Source: an uncultured Luminiphilus sp.
Lineage (GTDB): Bacteria; Pseudomonadota; Gammaproteobacteria; Pseudomonadales; Halieaceae
Assembly: GCA_938091995.1 (NCBI GenBank)
Contig: CALKNZ010000004.1
Location: forward strand, 1 to 64,000
Reading direction: 5' to 3'
DNA length: 64,000 nucleotides
Positions 17,932-27,460 of this stretch are shown in pieces; within the stretch, counting starts at the first letter, position 1, and every line of letters starts with the position of its first letter. Position numbers and translations under genes: made by a program. The notes under the pieces are model-generated. The model made no database searches, was not told where the DNA came from, and saw nothing but the letters and a program-made list of their open reading frames with translations.

Positions 17932-19437
17932 TAGTTTGGCCAGCCAATGCAATTTTTTGTCGTTTTCGAGCAGCGCTTGTGCCGCGAGCCTGCCTGATAG
18001 TGTGGCCATGGGAACACCAGGCCCGGGATGAACTGAGCCACCGGCAAGGTAAAGTCCGGGAATTTTAGTGCGTGAACTGGGCCGCGTAAAACTGGAAAAA
18101 AGACCGTGTGTGGCCTGTCCGTAGAGAGAGCCGCCACTGCCGGGGAACCGAGCTGAGAAGTCCTGCGGGTTAGCCATTCGACAGGTTGCAGAGCTGAGAG
18201 ATAATTTCAATCCACAATCGGCTAATACCGCTTCAGTCCGCCGGGTAATCTCGGACATCTGCTCTCGAGTCCAAGTCGTTAAGTCACCTGTGGCCGGTGC
18301 GTTGACTAGCACAAGCAAGCGTTCATGGCCCTCGTGATGGCCGGCCATGAGCCGGTCTTGTGCACACAGATACACTGTGGGCCGCGCTGCGACTTCTTTA
18401 TCTTCGAACAGCGCTTGAAATTCTTGCGGGTAATCCTCATCAAAAAAAACGTTGTGGTAACTCAGTGGAAATCCGGCAGTATCGGCGCGTAAACACCAGG
18501 TAACGGCCGATAAGCCTCTTTGCTCAACGGGTGTGCCACGAGTGGCAAGAATAACATCAGGGCCTAGACAGCCCGTTGCGAGAGCGCTGCGGTCACCGTT
18601 GAAGATGACCGCGTCGGCAGTGAGTGATTCACCTGTATCGAGGGTCACGCCAGCAACACGACCATCACGGGTATCGATTTTAGCAACGTTGGCATTCAAC
18701 TTGAATTGGGCACCATGTTCTTCCGCCAGGTTTTGCATAGCGCGAGCAAGCGAGGTCATGCCGCCGGGTAGTACCCAGACACCCTGTTGCTCAGAGTGAG
18801 TGATAAGCAATAGAGTCGCCGGAGCCTTAAGGGGCGAGGAGCCCACATAGGTGGCGTAGCGTCCGAAGAGTTGGCGCAGGCGTGGGTCCTTTAGATAATC
18901 TCCCAGCGCACGCCACAAGGTTTGGTGGGGTCGCAATGCCAGCATTTCCCTCAGTTTGGTTAAGCCTATTCGCAATGTCAGAGTAATAGGGTTGGGTTGG
19001 GGTGCCGCCATGAAACTGGTTTTTAGCAATTCGAATATATGACCCGAATCCCGGCAAAGCTGCAGGTAACCTTCAGCATCGGCGCTGCCGGCCAATGCCG
19101 CGATATCTGCGGCGGTGACCTGGGGATCGGCGTGCAGGTCCATGGAGGCGCCGCTAGTCCACCAATGTCGAGCCAGTGTGGTGACAGGTTTGAAGGGGAG
19201 TCTATTGGCGAATTGGGCTCCCGCATGGGCAAACAGGTCGTCAAAGACCCAGCGCATGGTGAACACGGTAGGGCCAGCGTCAATCCAGTGCTCGCCAGAC
19301 CGAACCTGGTGCATTTTCCCGCCTACAGTGGGTGCTCGCTCGAGTACGGTAACCGCGCAGCCCGACGCCGCGAGTTCTACCGCAGCCGCGAGTCCTCCCG
19401 CACCAGCACCAATAATAACCACGTGTTGTGTGCTCAT
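17902..19437 (-). CDS. crtD: Hydroxyneurosporene 3,4-desaturase CrtD
   Basis: CrtI-family FAD enzyme that introduces the C3-C4 double bond in 1-hydroxy or 1-methoxy acyclic carotenoids. The N-terminal FAD motif is VVIIGAGAGGLAAAVELAAS and the C-terminal signature is LYLAGGSVHPGPGVPMA. CrtD is preferred over a second CrtI because HVVIIGAG...DAGPTVFTMRWVFDDLF is the CrtD-type N-terminus and because crtC and crtF are present. The ATG overlaps the upstream membrane-protein stop (ATGA). Confidence 0.9.
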   Translation of the reverse strand: MSTQHVVIIGAGAGGLAAAVELAASGCAVTVLERAPTVGGKMHQVRSGEHWIDAGPTVFTMRWVFDDLFAHAGAQFANRLPFKPVTTLARHWWTSGASMDLHADPQVTAADIAALAGSADAEGYLQLCRDSGHIFELLKTSFMAAPQPNPITLTLRIGLTKLREMLALRPHQTLWRALGDYLKDPRLRQLFGRYATYVGSSPLKAPATLLLITHSEQQGVWVLPGGMTSLARAMQNLAEEHGAQFKLNANVAKIDTRDGRVAGVTLDTGESLTADAVIFNGDRSALATGCLGPDVILATRGTPVEQRGLSAVTWCLRADTAGFPLSYHNVFFDEDYPQEFQALFEDKEVAARPTVYLCAQDRLMAGHHEGHERLLVLVNAPATGDLTTWTREQMSEITRRTEAVLADCGLKLSLSSATCRMANPQDFSARFPGSGGSLYGQATHGLFSSFTRPSSRTKIPGLYLAGGSVHPGPGVPMATLSGRLAAQALLENDKKLHWLAKLLPHFIPKSS

Positions 19438-20159
19438 TTGGGCACCACCTTTCGCAGCTGAAATTTACGGGTTACCGCGTACTGGTGATAAATGATTAAG
19501 GTCAAACCGGTCATTAATGGAATCGCCCAGAGCCCGGGTTTTAGCGCTAGCTCGGGCATTAGCCGTACGGCACCGAAAGCAAAAAACGCCGTATATACGG
19601 AGATACCGGCCCCCACCAAACTCTTAATGTGTTCTTTAATGTAGTCATGGGCCTTCGGCTCTGGTTTGAAAATAAACCAATAATTGGTCGCTACGGTGGC
19701 AAAGCCAACCGCAGACAATCCCATCATCATGGGCTGCTGCGCCCAGTAGCCCTGAAGCAGGCAGGTTGCAGATGCGACGGTTAGCGCAATCTGTAAAAGG
19801 GTGTTGGTGTGTGTGCCCGTGGCGCGATGGTTTTTTTTGTGAAGCAGGGCAAGCTTGCCATGCCAAGCAAGATTCACCGTGAGCGTGGCTAGGTACAGCA
19901 TCATCCAACCAAAAATTGCCCGTATCATTGAAGGGTCGTTAAAGACTTCGTGTTCAGACAGATGTGGGTGAGTTGCTACAGGGTCCAGAAGCGTTGTCGT
20001 AGCAATGCCCATTGCCGTAACACCTGTGATCAATAACGTATTGATAAATATGCGACCAAAGCGACGATGGGTGGCACTTCCTTTGCGTCCGCTTACCGGA
20101 ACCCAAAACGAAATAAGCCCTACGGTCCCTGTGGCGATGTGAATGGCAACCAAGGTCAT
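19434..20159 (-). CDS. DUF2306-like multi-span membrane protein
   Basis: About 241 residues from the ATG at 20159, with roughly six or seven hydrophobic segments. The N-terminal pattern (HIATGTVGLISFWVPVSGRKG then HRRFGRIF) resembles the DUF2306 family, whose function is not known. It is translationally coupled to crtD (ATGA) and divergent from the P450, so a role in carotenoid synthesis, transport or membrane assembly is plausible but only inferred. A TTG at 20186 is a less likely start. I found no exact TGT-N12-ACA in its 5' flank. Confidence 0.6.
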   Translation of the reverse strand: MTLVAIHIATGTVGLISFWVPVSGRKGSATHRRFGRIFINTLLITGVTAMGIATTTLLDPVATHPHLSEHEVFNDPSMIRAIFGWMMLYLATLTVNLAWHGKLALLHKKNHRATGTHTNTLLQIALTVASATCLLQGYWAQQPMMMGLSAVGFATVATNYWFIFKPEPKAHDYIKEHIKSLVGAGISVYTAFFAFGAVRLMPELALKPGLWAIPLMTGLTLIIYHQYAVTRKFQLRKVVPK

Positions 20160-20230
20160 AAAGATGTCATGGGTCGACACAGTCAAAGAGCCCTCGCATA
20201 CTGGTGAATCTGTTGTCGTGGTGTCTCACT

Positions 20231-21616
20231 ATGTCTCATAGCAATCACTTTGTCCCGCCCCATCCCAAGCCGCTGCCGGCATTGCCGGCCCTCGCTCGGG
20301 TTTTGTGGCATGGCGACGGCAACTTGCTCGAATTGCTGCCCGGTGCAGCCTATAGATTTGACTTTGGTGATTTGGGTTATTCCCGGCGCTCGACCGTGTT
20401 GTTTAACCAGCCGGAATTGGTGCGAGAAATTTTGCGCGATGACGGCAGCCGGTTCCCGAAAAGTGATTTGATGGTTAATGCTCTTGAGCCGCTGATTGGT
20501 CAATCGATTTTTGTCACTGACGGCGCGCGCTGGAAGCGTCAGCGAGGCATGATAGACCCCGCATTCTCTCAGCTGCGGGTCAGCCATGCATTTGATGCCA
20601 TGCAGTCTGCTGTGCATGATCATTTGAATGTTTTGGACGGTCATGCAGAAAGTGGCAACAGCTTCTCCCTTGACATGGCCATGAGCCATTTGACAGCCGA
20701 TGTTATCTGCCGAACGATATTCTCCACACCTTTGACTGCAGGGGTTTCTAGTGACGTTTTCGAAGACTTTACAGAGTTTGAGCAGTCGGTGGCCCAGGTC
20801 GATATTTTCCGCCTTATCTTTCAGAAAGCCTGGGCAAAGATGCCTCAACCACCCGGGGTATTGGCCGCTTGTCAACGTATCCGAGGGCACCTTGGTGATT
20901 TGCTGGATCCACATTTGGAAAGCCCCGAGGACTTCAATGATATTGCGAGTGATGTCATTGCCGCCAAAGACAGCGATACGGGGGAGGCGTTTACCCGTGA
21001 GGAGCTGATCGATCAGTTGGGCGTGTTTTTTTTGGCCGGCCATGAAACTTCTGCGAGTGCGTTGACCTGGGTATTTTATTTGTTGGCGGAGCAGCCGGCC
21101 TTGGTCTCGCGTTTGCGTGCTGAACTTGAGCAAGTGGTGGGATCGGGGCCTATTGATTTTGCTCATGTGAAACAGCTGCCCCTGGTTCGGGCTGTTTTTC
21201 GGGAAACCCTCCGGCTTTATCCGCCGATTACTTTTATTCCCCGTGTCGCGCTTAATCATTGTCAAATTGGCTCTAGAAAGCTGCGGCGTGGGGCGTTGGT
21301 GATGGTCTCCCCATGGACTGTTCATAGGCACCAGCGTTATTGGGAGGACCCTGACGCCTTTATACCTGATCGCTTTCTCACCGAGGGTGAAAGTTCCATC
21401 CAAGAGGGGGCGTACATTCCCTTTGGCGTTGGGCCGCACACGTGTATTGGGGCGGGGTTTGCCCAGGCAGAAGCGATTTTGATTATTGCAGAGTTTGTGC
21501 GTCGCTTTGATTTCACCCGGGCTGACAGACAGCCTGTACGGCCCGCTGCACGACTGACGACGCGACCGGCGCAGCAAATCAGACTTCATTGCCAGCACCT
21601 GAAACCGCCTCGTTAG
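20231..21616 (+). CDS. Cytochrome P450 at the edge of the carotenoid genes
   Basis: A complete P450 of 461 residues from the ATG at 20231. The I-helix oxygen-activation motif AGHET is near residue 268, the ExxR motif ETLRLYPP near 325, and the haem-Cys loop PFGVGPHTCIGAG has its Cys near 405. The overall pattern is class-E-like and resembles bacterial P450s that hydroxylate long lipids or carotenoids (CYP175-like). It is divergent from the crtD transcript and convergent with the ATP-grasp gene. A carotenoid-modifying role is inferred from context; no redox partner gene is adjacent. Confidence 0.8.
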   Translation: MSHSNHFVPPHPKPLPALPALARVLWHGDGNLLELLPGAAYRFDFGDLGYSRRSTVLFNQPELVREILRDDGSRFPKSDLMVNALEPLIGQSIFVTDGARWKRQRGMIDPAFSQLRVSHAFDAMQSAVHDHLNVLDGHAESGNSFSLDMAMSHLTADVICRTIFSTPLTAGVSSDVFEDFTEFEQSVAQVDIFRLIFQKAWAKMPQPPGVLAACQRIRGHLGDLLDPHLESPEDFNDIASDVIAAKDSDTGEAFTREELIDQLGVFFLAGHETSASALTWVFYLLAEQPALVSRLRAELEQVVGSGPIDFAHVKQLPLVRAVFRETLRLYPPITFIPRVALNHCQIGSRKLRRGALVMVSPWTVHRHQRYWEDPDAFIPDRFLTEGESSIQEGAYIPFGVGPHTCIGAGFAQAEAILIIAEFVRRFDFTRADRQPVRPAARLTTRPAQQIRLHCQHLKPPR

Positions 21617-22757
21617 AGCTTGCTGACCATAACGGCGCAATGTCGCGCTGGCAGGCTTCGCCCAAGGATATGCCCTCGAGGAGAGCTGGCTTTAAAATGG
21701 GCCAGGATAACGGGGTCATTAACAAAAAAGGCAGAGGATCTCGCCACGACCAAACAACGTCGGCAATGCTCCAGCTCAATTTAAGTCGCCTCCAGAACTC
21801 TTTAAAGTCTCCAGAAAACAGGGCTGCATACGCCTCAGTGAGCGTACTGTAGCGCCACTGCCATGCGGTGTTGCTGTGGGCAATAAGTGGCACCTGCTCA
21901 GCAGTGGCAAGAGCAGCACCCAGGCTTTCGGCAGTAAAAAAATGAATGCCGCTGGTTAGGCGTGGGTTGCACTCTATGGCTTGGGGAACACCCGAGGCAT
22001 CAACAATAAAATCAAAGGCTACAAAGCCCGTATAGTTGAGACCGTTAGTGAACTGTTCTATCCATCGATTAACCTTGGCGGCGATGTCGTCGTCGAGCCG
22101 TTGAAAACAGATGGCCACGGTACCGGCAAAGACCGACCCGCTGTACACGGTTGTGGCTTGAAGTTCCCCGGATTTGACCATGGAAAGGCTGCTAACAACC
22201 TCGCCAACGATGGCCTGCTGAACTAAGACATTTCCGCTTAGGTTTATCACCGCATCTCCCGCACGATGAAACTCAACGTCCATGCCTGAGCAGCCGTTGA
22301 TAGGTTTGGTCACATAATCAGACGCCTCAGCAAGGGCGGCTGCTAAAGGGGAGTTAGCGGGTGCGGAGGGAGGAGCCGTCAGCGATTTTTGGGTGGCTGC
22401 ATCGATAAAAGCCGCTTTATTTGCCAAGCTTCGATAAAGATTTACATCAGGCCCAAATAGGGTTGCGTGCGGGGGCAAACGGTTGCGAATAGCGAGAACA
22501 TAGTGGGCTTCTTCCGATACCGGCACCACCAAATCTACTTGTTCTTCAATGATCAGTGCGAGTAGAGCCTCTTCATAGGCTTCAGGATTTTTATTGGGGG
22601 CGGGTAGGCGAAAGCTTTTAGCGACATCTCTCGATACGCGACTGACATGCCAGGTAAAAGGTTCGGCGACAATAACGCGATAACCTTGGGTGCGCAGGGC
22701 TCGTGCAACTGCGAGAGCCTTTGGCAGTCTTCCCAGCGTCAGGAGTGCCGTCGGCAT
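21579..22757 (-). CDS. ATP-grasp family ligase-like protein
   Basis: 392 residues. The N-terminal Rossmann-like part (TALLTLGRLPKALAVARALR) precedes an ATP-grasp core: YVTKPINGCSGMDV (nucleotide loop), GEVVSSLSMVKSGE, and the metal-binding end FDFIVDASGVPQAIECNPR. Such enzymes join a carboxylate to an amine or thiol through an acyl-phosphate; the substrate here is unknown. Its 3' end overlaps the P450 by 38 bp. A possible PpsR-type half-perfect site lies 156 bp upstream, suggesting it may belong to the phototrophy regulon. Confidence 0.75.
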   Translation of the reverse strand: MPTALLTLGRLPKALAVARALRTQGYRVIVAEPFTWHVSRVSRDVAKSFRLPAPNKNPEAYEEALLALIIEEQVDLVVPVSEEAHYVLAIRNRLPPHATLFGPDVNLYRSLANKAAFIDAATQKSLTAPPSAPANSPLAAALAEASDYVTKPINGCSGMDVEFHRAGDAVINLSGNVLVQQAIVGEVVSSLSMVKSGELQATTVYSGSVFAGTVAICFQRLDDDIAAKVNRWIEQFTNGLNYTGFVAFDFIVDASGVPQAIECNPRLTSGIHFFTAESLGAALATAEQVPLIAHSNTAWQWRYSTLTEAYAALFSGDFKEFWRRLKLSWSIADVVWSWRDPLPFLLMTPLSWPILKPALLEGISLGEACQRDIAPLWSASSNEAVSGAGNEV

Positions 22758-22912
22758 AACACCTCCCGTGGCCGCACTTTGACGTCAGCGCCCTCGACGC
22801 TAATAGACACGTCGTATGGCTGGTCGTTAGTGCAGGCTTTCTTGTTGAATTCAAAACACACTATGTTCTGCCCGTAAGAACCATTCAAACGTGAAAAGAT
22901 GACATATTTAAC

Positions 22913-22930
22913 TGTCGAACTAAAGTGACG
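22913..22930. promoter_or_regulatory. Possible single PpsR-type site upstream of the ATP-grasp gene
   Basis: TGT-N12-ACG, the same one-mismatch form seen as second sites at bchC and crtI. It lies in the 243-bp gap (22758-23000) between the ATP-grasp gene and the RND pump gene. No clear tandem partner is present. A single imperfect match like this is expected by chance, so the call is weak. Confidence 0.3.
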
Positions 22931-23000
22931 CGAAGCGAGAGAGGTCCTCAAGGGATTTTTGAGTGTAAGCAGCTGTGTTTTTGGCTGGGTTAAGTACCCG

Positions 23001-26000
23001 TTAGCCCGGGCTGTGGTTGTCAGCTTCGTCGGTTTCTTTGCCAACTGACTTACTTAGATCATCGAGGATCAGATAGAGCGCCGGTATAAGCAGCAGGGTT
23101 ACAGAGGTTGCGAAGATAACACCAAACCCCAGGGATACCGCGAGAGGGACAAAGGGTGCCGTCGCGAGATCGGCGTTGAGCATGAGCGGCAGTAGCCCCA
23201 CAAAAGTCGTAACTGAGGTTAGAAAAATGGGCCTGAAGCGGGCAACACCTGCGTGGGTGACAGCGTCGATAACACTAAGTTCGAGGTTTAAGCGGCGTTT
23301 GTTAATAAAATCTACCAGTACCAGGCTTGCGTTTATCACCACGCCAGAGAGCGCCACAATGCCGAGTATGGAAAAGAACACTAAATCGTAGCCAAGTATA
23401 AAGTGTCCTAGTATTGCGCCGATTAAGCCAAATGGGATGCTGGCCATCACGACTAGGGGTTGTAAATAGGACTTTAGCGGCACCGCCAGCAGGGTATAAA
23501 TAATAATCAGTGCCAACAGGCTGGTGCGGACCAAGCCCGTAAGTGCGCTAGCTCGTTCTTCCGCTTCACCTGCGAGTGATAACGTAATCCCAGGATATGT
23601 GGTCTCAAGGCGCGGAATGTGCTGGTCTTCAATCAAGCGCAGTACCGCCTCCGGCGCAATCCGAGTCCGATCAGCATAAGCCGTGACATTGATCGTGCGC
23701 TGACCATCGACGCGACGAATGGTGGCATTGCCGGCACTGAGCCGAGTGCTGGCCACACTCTCTATCGGCGCTTCCATACCGTTGGGAAGCCGAACATAAA
23801 GCTGGTTGTAGTCATCTAGCGACCGACGGTCTGATTCAGGGTATCGGACCATAATGCGCATATCGTCCCGGCCACGTTGCACCCGCTGGGCCTCGGCTCC
23901 ATAAAAAGCATGTCGCACCTGAGAGCCCAAGTCGGCTTGGGTTAACCCTAAGGATTCGGCCTCCGGTCGCACTTGCAGTACCAACTCTTGTTTGCCCGCT
24001 CGGTAGCTATCACTGATGTCGTAAATGGCATCGAAGGTCGCCAGCGTTTTTGTTAACTCTGATGCCGCCGCACTCATTAAGGCAAGGTCCTTGCCGCGAA
24101 TTTGAATATTGATATCTTCCCCAAGTGAAACTGCAGAGGCCGTAAAGCTTTTCTCAATAACGTCTGGAATGTCAGGGGTAAGCTCCCGCCAACGTTTTGC
24201 GGCCTGCTTGGGCGTCAAACCACCGCGTTCATTATGGGGGCTTAGCGTAATGGACATTTCTGCAATATGGCTACCGGATTCATTATTGTCTGAAATCGTG
24301 CTTTTACTAATAGGGAGACCAATGGTTTTAAATTGATTGACAACCGCGGAGCTCCCCTCCGGTAAATCCTTGTTGAGCTCTGCAATAAGTTGATCAGCCG
24401 ATGCTTGGACAACGTCCAAGGCCTGCGTTGTTCGCTCAACCGGGTAGCCCTCTGGCAGCTCCAAACTGGCGTAAATTTCATTACCCGATACGGTTGGAAA
24501 AAATTGAAATATGATGCGGCCGCTGGCTAATAATCCCACGATAATAATAAGAGCTGCTACGGCGACACTGAGCGTGGCGTAGCGGTAGTTCAAAACAAAG
24601 CGCAGTGCTGGTTGATAACGTTGCAGTGCGAAACGCTCAAGGCCGTTGGAAACCTTATCTTGAAAATTTTCCCAGCGCGTCCCAATAGCAGATTTACCAC
24701 GTTCTTTGCTGCGGTGTGCCAAATGTGCGGGCAGCACTAACTGAGATTCCACGAGGCTAAAGACTAGACACAAGAGTACCGTGTAGCCGATAGCGCCAAA
24801 AAAACTGCCCAGCATGCTGTCGACGGTAACGATGGGTATAAAAGCAGCCATTGTTGTCAGTACGCCAAAAAACACGGGGATTGCCACCTCTGTAGTGCCA
24901 TTGATGGCCGCTTCTTGGCTGTCAGGGGTAAAGCTCTCGTGGGTGTGGATACGTTCCCCAACCACAATGGCGTCATCGACCAGAATTCCCAGAGAAAGTA
25001 AAAAGCCCATGAGGGACAGTGTACTGATGCCTATGTCGGCTGATGGGAAAAATGCAATGGCGCCAAGAATGGAGACTGGGATACCGGCAGTCACCCAAAG
25101 CGCTAAGCGCAGGCGAAGGAACAGTGCCAGGGTCAGGATGACCAGCAGCAGGCCGCCGGTCGCGTTATTGATTAGTGTCGACAATCTGGCGATTAACTCA
25201 TCGGCCTCGTTGCTCCAAATACGAAGTTCGAGCCCAGGGGGAAGGCTGCGCTGCCTTACCTCGAGGAACGCTGAGAGATCGCGAGCCATTTGCAGCGTAT
25301 TGTCTTTACCTAAGCGCCATACTTTGAGTAATTGCGTCGGCCTGCCATCAAGCATGGCTGAAATATCTCGCTCCTCAAACCCGTCGTGTATGACCGCAAT
25401 ATCGCGAAGGAGCACCCGAGTACCGTCAGAGTTGGTGATAATTGGTATGTCTTCTAATTCAACACCTGAATAACGTTGTGCGGTAGCGCGCAGGCGAATC
25501 TCACCAGAATCAGTTTTGATAGACCCCCCGGGAATGTCGATGCTGCTCTGGCGTATAGCCTCGGCAACTTGACCCAGGGTTAATCGGTGGCGCCTTAGTG
25601 TGAATTCAGGGATCTCGACGGATATTTCGTCGGGTCGAACGTACATGGTATCCACCAGACTGACGGATGGAATTTCCAGTATTTCCTCCCGCAAGGATTC
25701 GGTGAGATTTTTTAGTGATCGCTCGTCACTGTCTCCAGAGATTGCGATATACATGACAACAGAACGTAAACTGACGGATGCGACGACAGGTCTTTCTGTG
25801 TTGGCAGGGAAGGTTGATATGGCATTTACCTGAGCTTTAACGTCGTCGAGTGCTCTATTTTGATAGGAGGCATTGGTAAGCTCTAAGGCGACAACACAAC
25901 GGTTTTCTGCGGCCTGAGTCTTTACCTTTTCAATACCTTCAATGCCCTTAACAGCCTCTTCGATACGAATGCAGACACCCGTTTCAACCTCTGAGGGTGC

Positions 26001-26165
26001 CGCACCCAAATAGGGAACACTGACCGTAATGGTGGGTACTTCGATATTCGGAAACTCTTCTTTTCGAACTTCGATGAGCCCCAAAAGCCCGCCGACTACC
26101 AACGAAAACATGAGCAGGTTGGCTGCTATCGGGTTCCTGACGAACCAGCTAATGAGTGCTTTCAC
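23001..26165 (-). CDS. RND efflux transporter, AcrB/HAE1-like inner-membrane pump
   Basis: A 1054-residue proton-driven exporter with the usual duplicated layout of 12 membrane helices and two large periplasmic loops. The N-terminus ISWFVRNPIAANLLMFSLVV is typical, and the proton-relay aspartates are in helix 4 (LGILVDDAIVVGE). The start is a GTG at 26165, 10 bp after the adaptor stop. It forms an operon with the adaptor; no outer-membrane channel gene is adjacent. The substrate is unknown; neighbouring steroid-type genes suggest a hydrophobic compound. Confidence 0.92.
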   Translation of the reverse strand: MKALISWFVRNPIAANLLMFSLVVGGLLGLIEVRKEEFPNIEVPTITVSVPYLGAAPSEVETGVCIRIEEAVKGIEGIEKVKTQAAENRCVVALELTNASYQNRALDDVKAQVNAISTFPANTERPVVASVSLRSVVMYIAISGDSDERSLKNLTESLREEILEIPSVSLVDTMYVRPDEISVEIPEFTLRRHRLTLGQVAEAIRQSSIDIPGGSIKTDSGEIRLRATAQRYSGVELEDIPIITNSDGTRVLLRDIAVIHDGFEERDISAMLDGRPTQLLKVWRLGKDNTLQMARDLSAFLEVRQRSLPPGLELRIWSNEADELIARLSTLINNATGGLLLVILTLALFLRLRLALWVTAGIPVSILGAIAFFPSADIGISTLSLMGFLLSLGILVDDAIVVGERIHTHESFTPDSQEAAINGTTEVAIPVFFGVLTTMAAFIPIVTVDSMLGSFFGAIGYTVLLCLVFSLVESQLVLPAHLAHRSKERGKSAIGTRWENFQDKVSNGLERFALQRYQPALRFVLNYRYATLSVAVAALIIIVGLLASGRIIFQFFPTVSGNEIYASLELPEGYPVERTTQALDVVQASADQLIAELNKDLPEGSSAVVNQFKTIGLPISKSTISDNNESGSHIAEMSITLSPHNERGGLTPKQAAKRWRELTPDIPDVIEKSFTASAVSLGEDINIQIRGKDLALMSAAASELTKTLATFDAIYDISDSYRAGKQELVLQVRPEAESLGLTQADLGSQVRHAFYGAEAQRVQRGRDDMRIMVRYPESDRRSLDDYNQLYVRLPNGMEAPIESVASTRLSAGNATIRRVDGQRTINVTAYADRTRIAPEAVLRLIEDQHIPRLETTYPGITLSLAGEAEERASALTGLVRTSLLALIIIYTLLAVPLKSYLQPLVVMASIPFGLIGAILGHFILGYDLVFFSILGIVALSGVVINASLVLVDFINKRRLNLELSVIDAVTHAGVARFRPIFLTSVTTFVGLLPLMLNADLATAPFVPLAVSLGFGVIFATSVTLLLIPALYLILDDLSKSVGKETDEADNHSPG

Positions 26166-26175
26166 CGTTAATGAC

Positions 26176-27354
26176 TCAGTCGACTAAGGTCACGGGCATG
26201 CCATCGACGACATACGGCAAAGGAGAAAGGCAGATTTTTTCTCCAGCGGTGAGACCGGAGGTCACTACGGCATGTTCATTTTCGTAGCGAAGCACCTCGA
26301 CTTTCCTAAAGTGTAAAGTGTTGTCTATATCTATCACGAGTACGCGATCGCCTTCGCGAATGGCCGAGCGTGGTATGAGGGCAGTATTTTCTATGGTGAC
26401 GCCGGTAATTTCCGCTTTGAGAAACAAACCCACGGGCAGGTCAATACCGTGTTGGCTTTTTGGATTGTCGACCTGAGCGACAACATAGACAACGCGGCTC
26501 TGGCGATCTATTGCGCCCTCTGAGCGAACGAGCTTGGCATTCCAACGGTGTTTCTTGCCGGCGTAGCTGGCGATCAAAGTCACCTCTGGTGCTGAACCAT
26601 TGGGGTATATGCCAGTTTCGAGAATTATAGGGTCCAGAAATCCCAGCTGGCGGTCAGCAAGGGGCAGGCGAACCTCAAGCTGCTCCGTTGCGTAGAGCTC
26701 GGCAATAACACCGCCACGCTGAACAAACTGACCGATATCGACCTGTTCTGACGCGACACGACCATCATAAGGAGCCCTGATGACAGTACGCCTGAGATCA
26801 AGTGCAGCCTTACTAAGCTGCACCTGCGCATCCGTCAAGGTCGCCTGAGCGACGCCTGCAGATCGCTGGGCGGCTCGCAGCTGGGACTCGCTGACCATAT
26901 CCTGTTCCGATAGGGCGATTAAACGCGCATTTTCGGCGACGAAATAATCGGCTTCGGCCTCAGCACGTTGCAGCTTTGCCATTGCTTGTGAATGGGCGTG
27001 CTCATAATCCTGAGGGTCAATAGTGATAAGTGAGTCGCCCGCGTAGAAGCGACCACCGGCTCGCAATGCATCATTCACCCGGGTCACCTCTCCCGAGACC
27101 TGGGCGACAAGGTTAGTCCGTATGCTTGGTTGAACGGTCCCTTCCGAATGCACGCTCAGTACAATCGGTTTCAGAGTTATGTCGAGGCTACGCACGGCGA
27201 TCGCTTTATTCTCGCCTACGGTCGTATCAACTTGGGTCTCAGAGCTTAGCAATATCGCTGTAATAGCCGCGGCCACCGCTATAAAAGCAAAGGGGTAGGC
27301 AATGCGTTGGCGCAGCCATGCCCGGGAGGGGCCCCTGATATCTTTGTTGCTCAT
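26176..27354 (-). CDS. RND periplasmic adaptor (membrane-fusion protein)
   Basis: 392 residues from the ATG at 27354, which has an AGGAAG ribosome site; the longer reading from 27438 adds a Cys/Arg-rich leader unlike the family. One N-terminal membrane helix (FAFIAVAAAITAILL) is followed by barrel-sandwich halves (EGTVQPSIRTNLVAQVSGEV and IRAPYDGRVA) around an alpha-helical hairpin, then beta-barrel and membrane-proximal domains. It connects the downstream RND pump to an outer-membrane channel. Confidence 0.9.
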   Translation of the reverse strand: MSNKDIRGPSRAWLRQRIAYPFAFIAVAAAITAILLSSETQVDTTVGENKAIAVRSLDITLKPIVLSVHSEGTVQPSIRTNLVAQVSGEVTRVNDALRAGGRFYAGDSLITIDPQDYEHAHSQAMAKLQRAEAEADYFVAENARLIALSEQDMVSESQLRAAQRSAGVAQATLTDAQVQLSKAALDLRRTVIRAPYDGRVASEQVDIGQFVQRGGVIAELYATEQLEVRLPLADRQLGFLDPIILETGIYPNGSAPEVTLIASYAGKKHRWNAKLVRSEGAIDRQSRVVYVVAQVDNPKSQHGIDLPVGLFLKAEITGVTIENTALIPRSAIREGDRVLVIDIDNTLHFRKVEVLRYENEHAVVTSGLTAGEKICLSPLPYVVDGMPVTLVD

Positions 27355-27460
27355 GTTCTTCCTAATGTCTCGGTGTGCACAGGTCCTTTGAGGTCGGCAG
27401 TCTAGCACTCCTGTGTATACCCCGGTGATCAAGGGCAAAGTTTTGACTGTAGCTAGATCG

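Noticed and set aside
20160-20230. TGTCATGGGTCGACA near the DUF2306/P450 starts as another PpsR site
   Set aside because: The spacer between TGT and ACA is 9, not 12, and there is no tandem partner.
20183-21640. 485-codon minus-strand frame opposite the P450 gene
   Set aside because: The plus-strand P450 has all its catalytic motifs; the antisense frame is basic, motif-free and a by-product of codon use.
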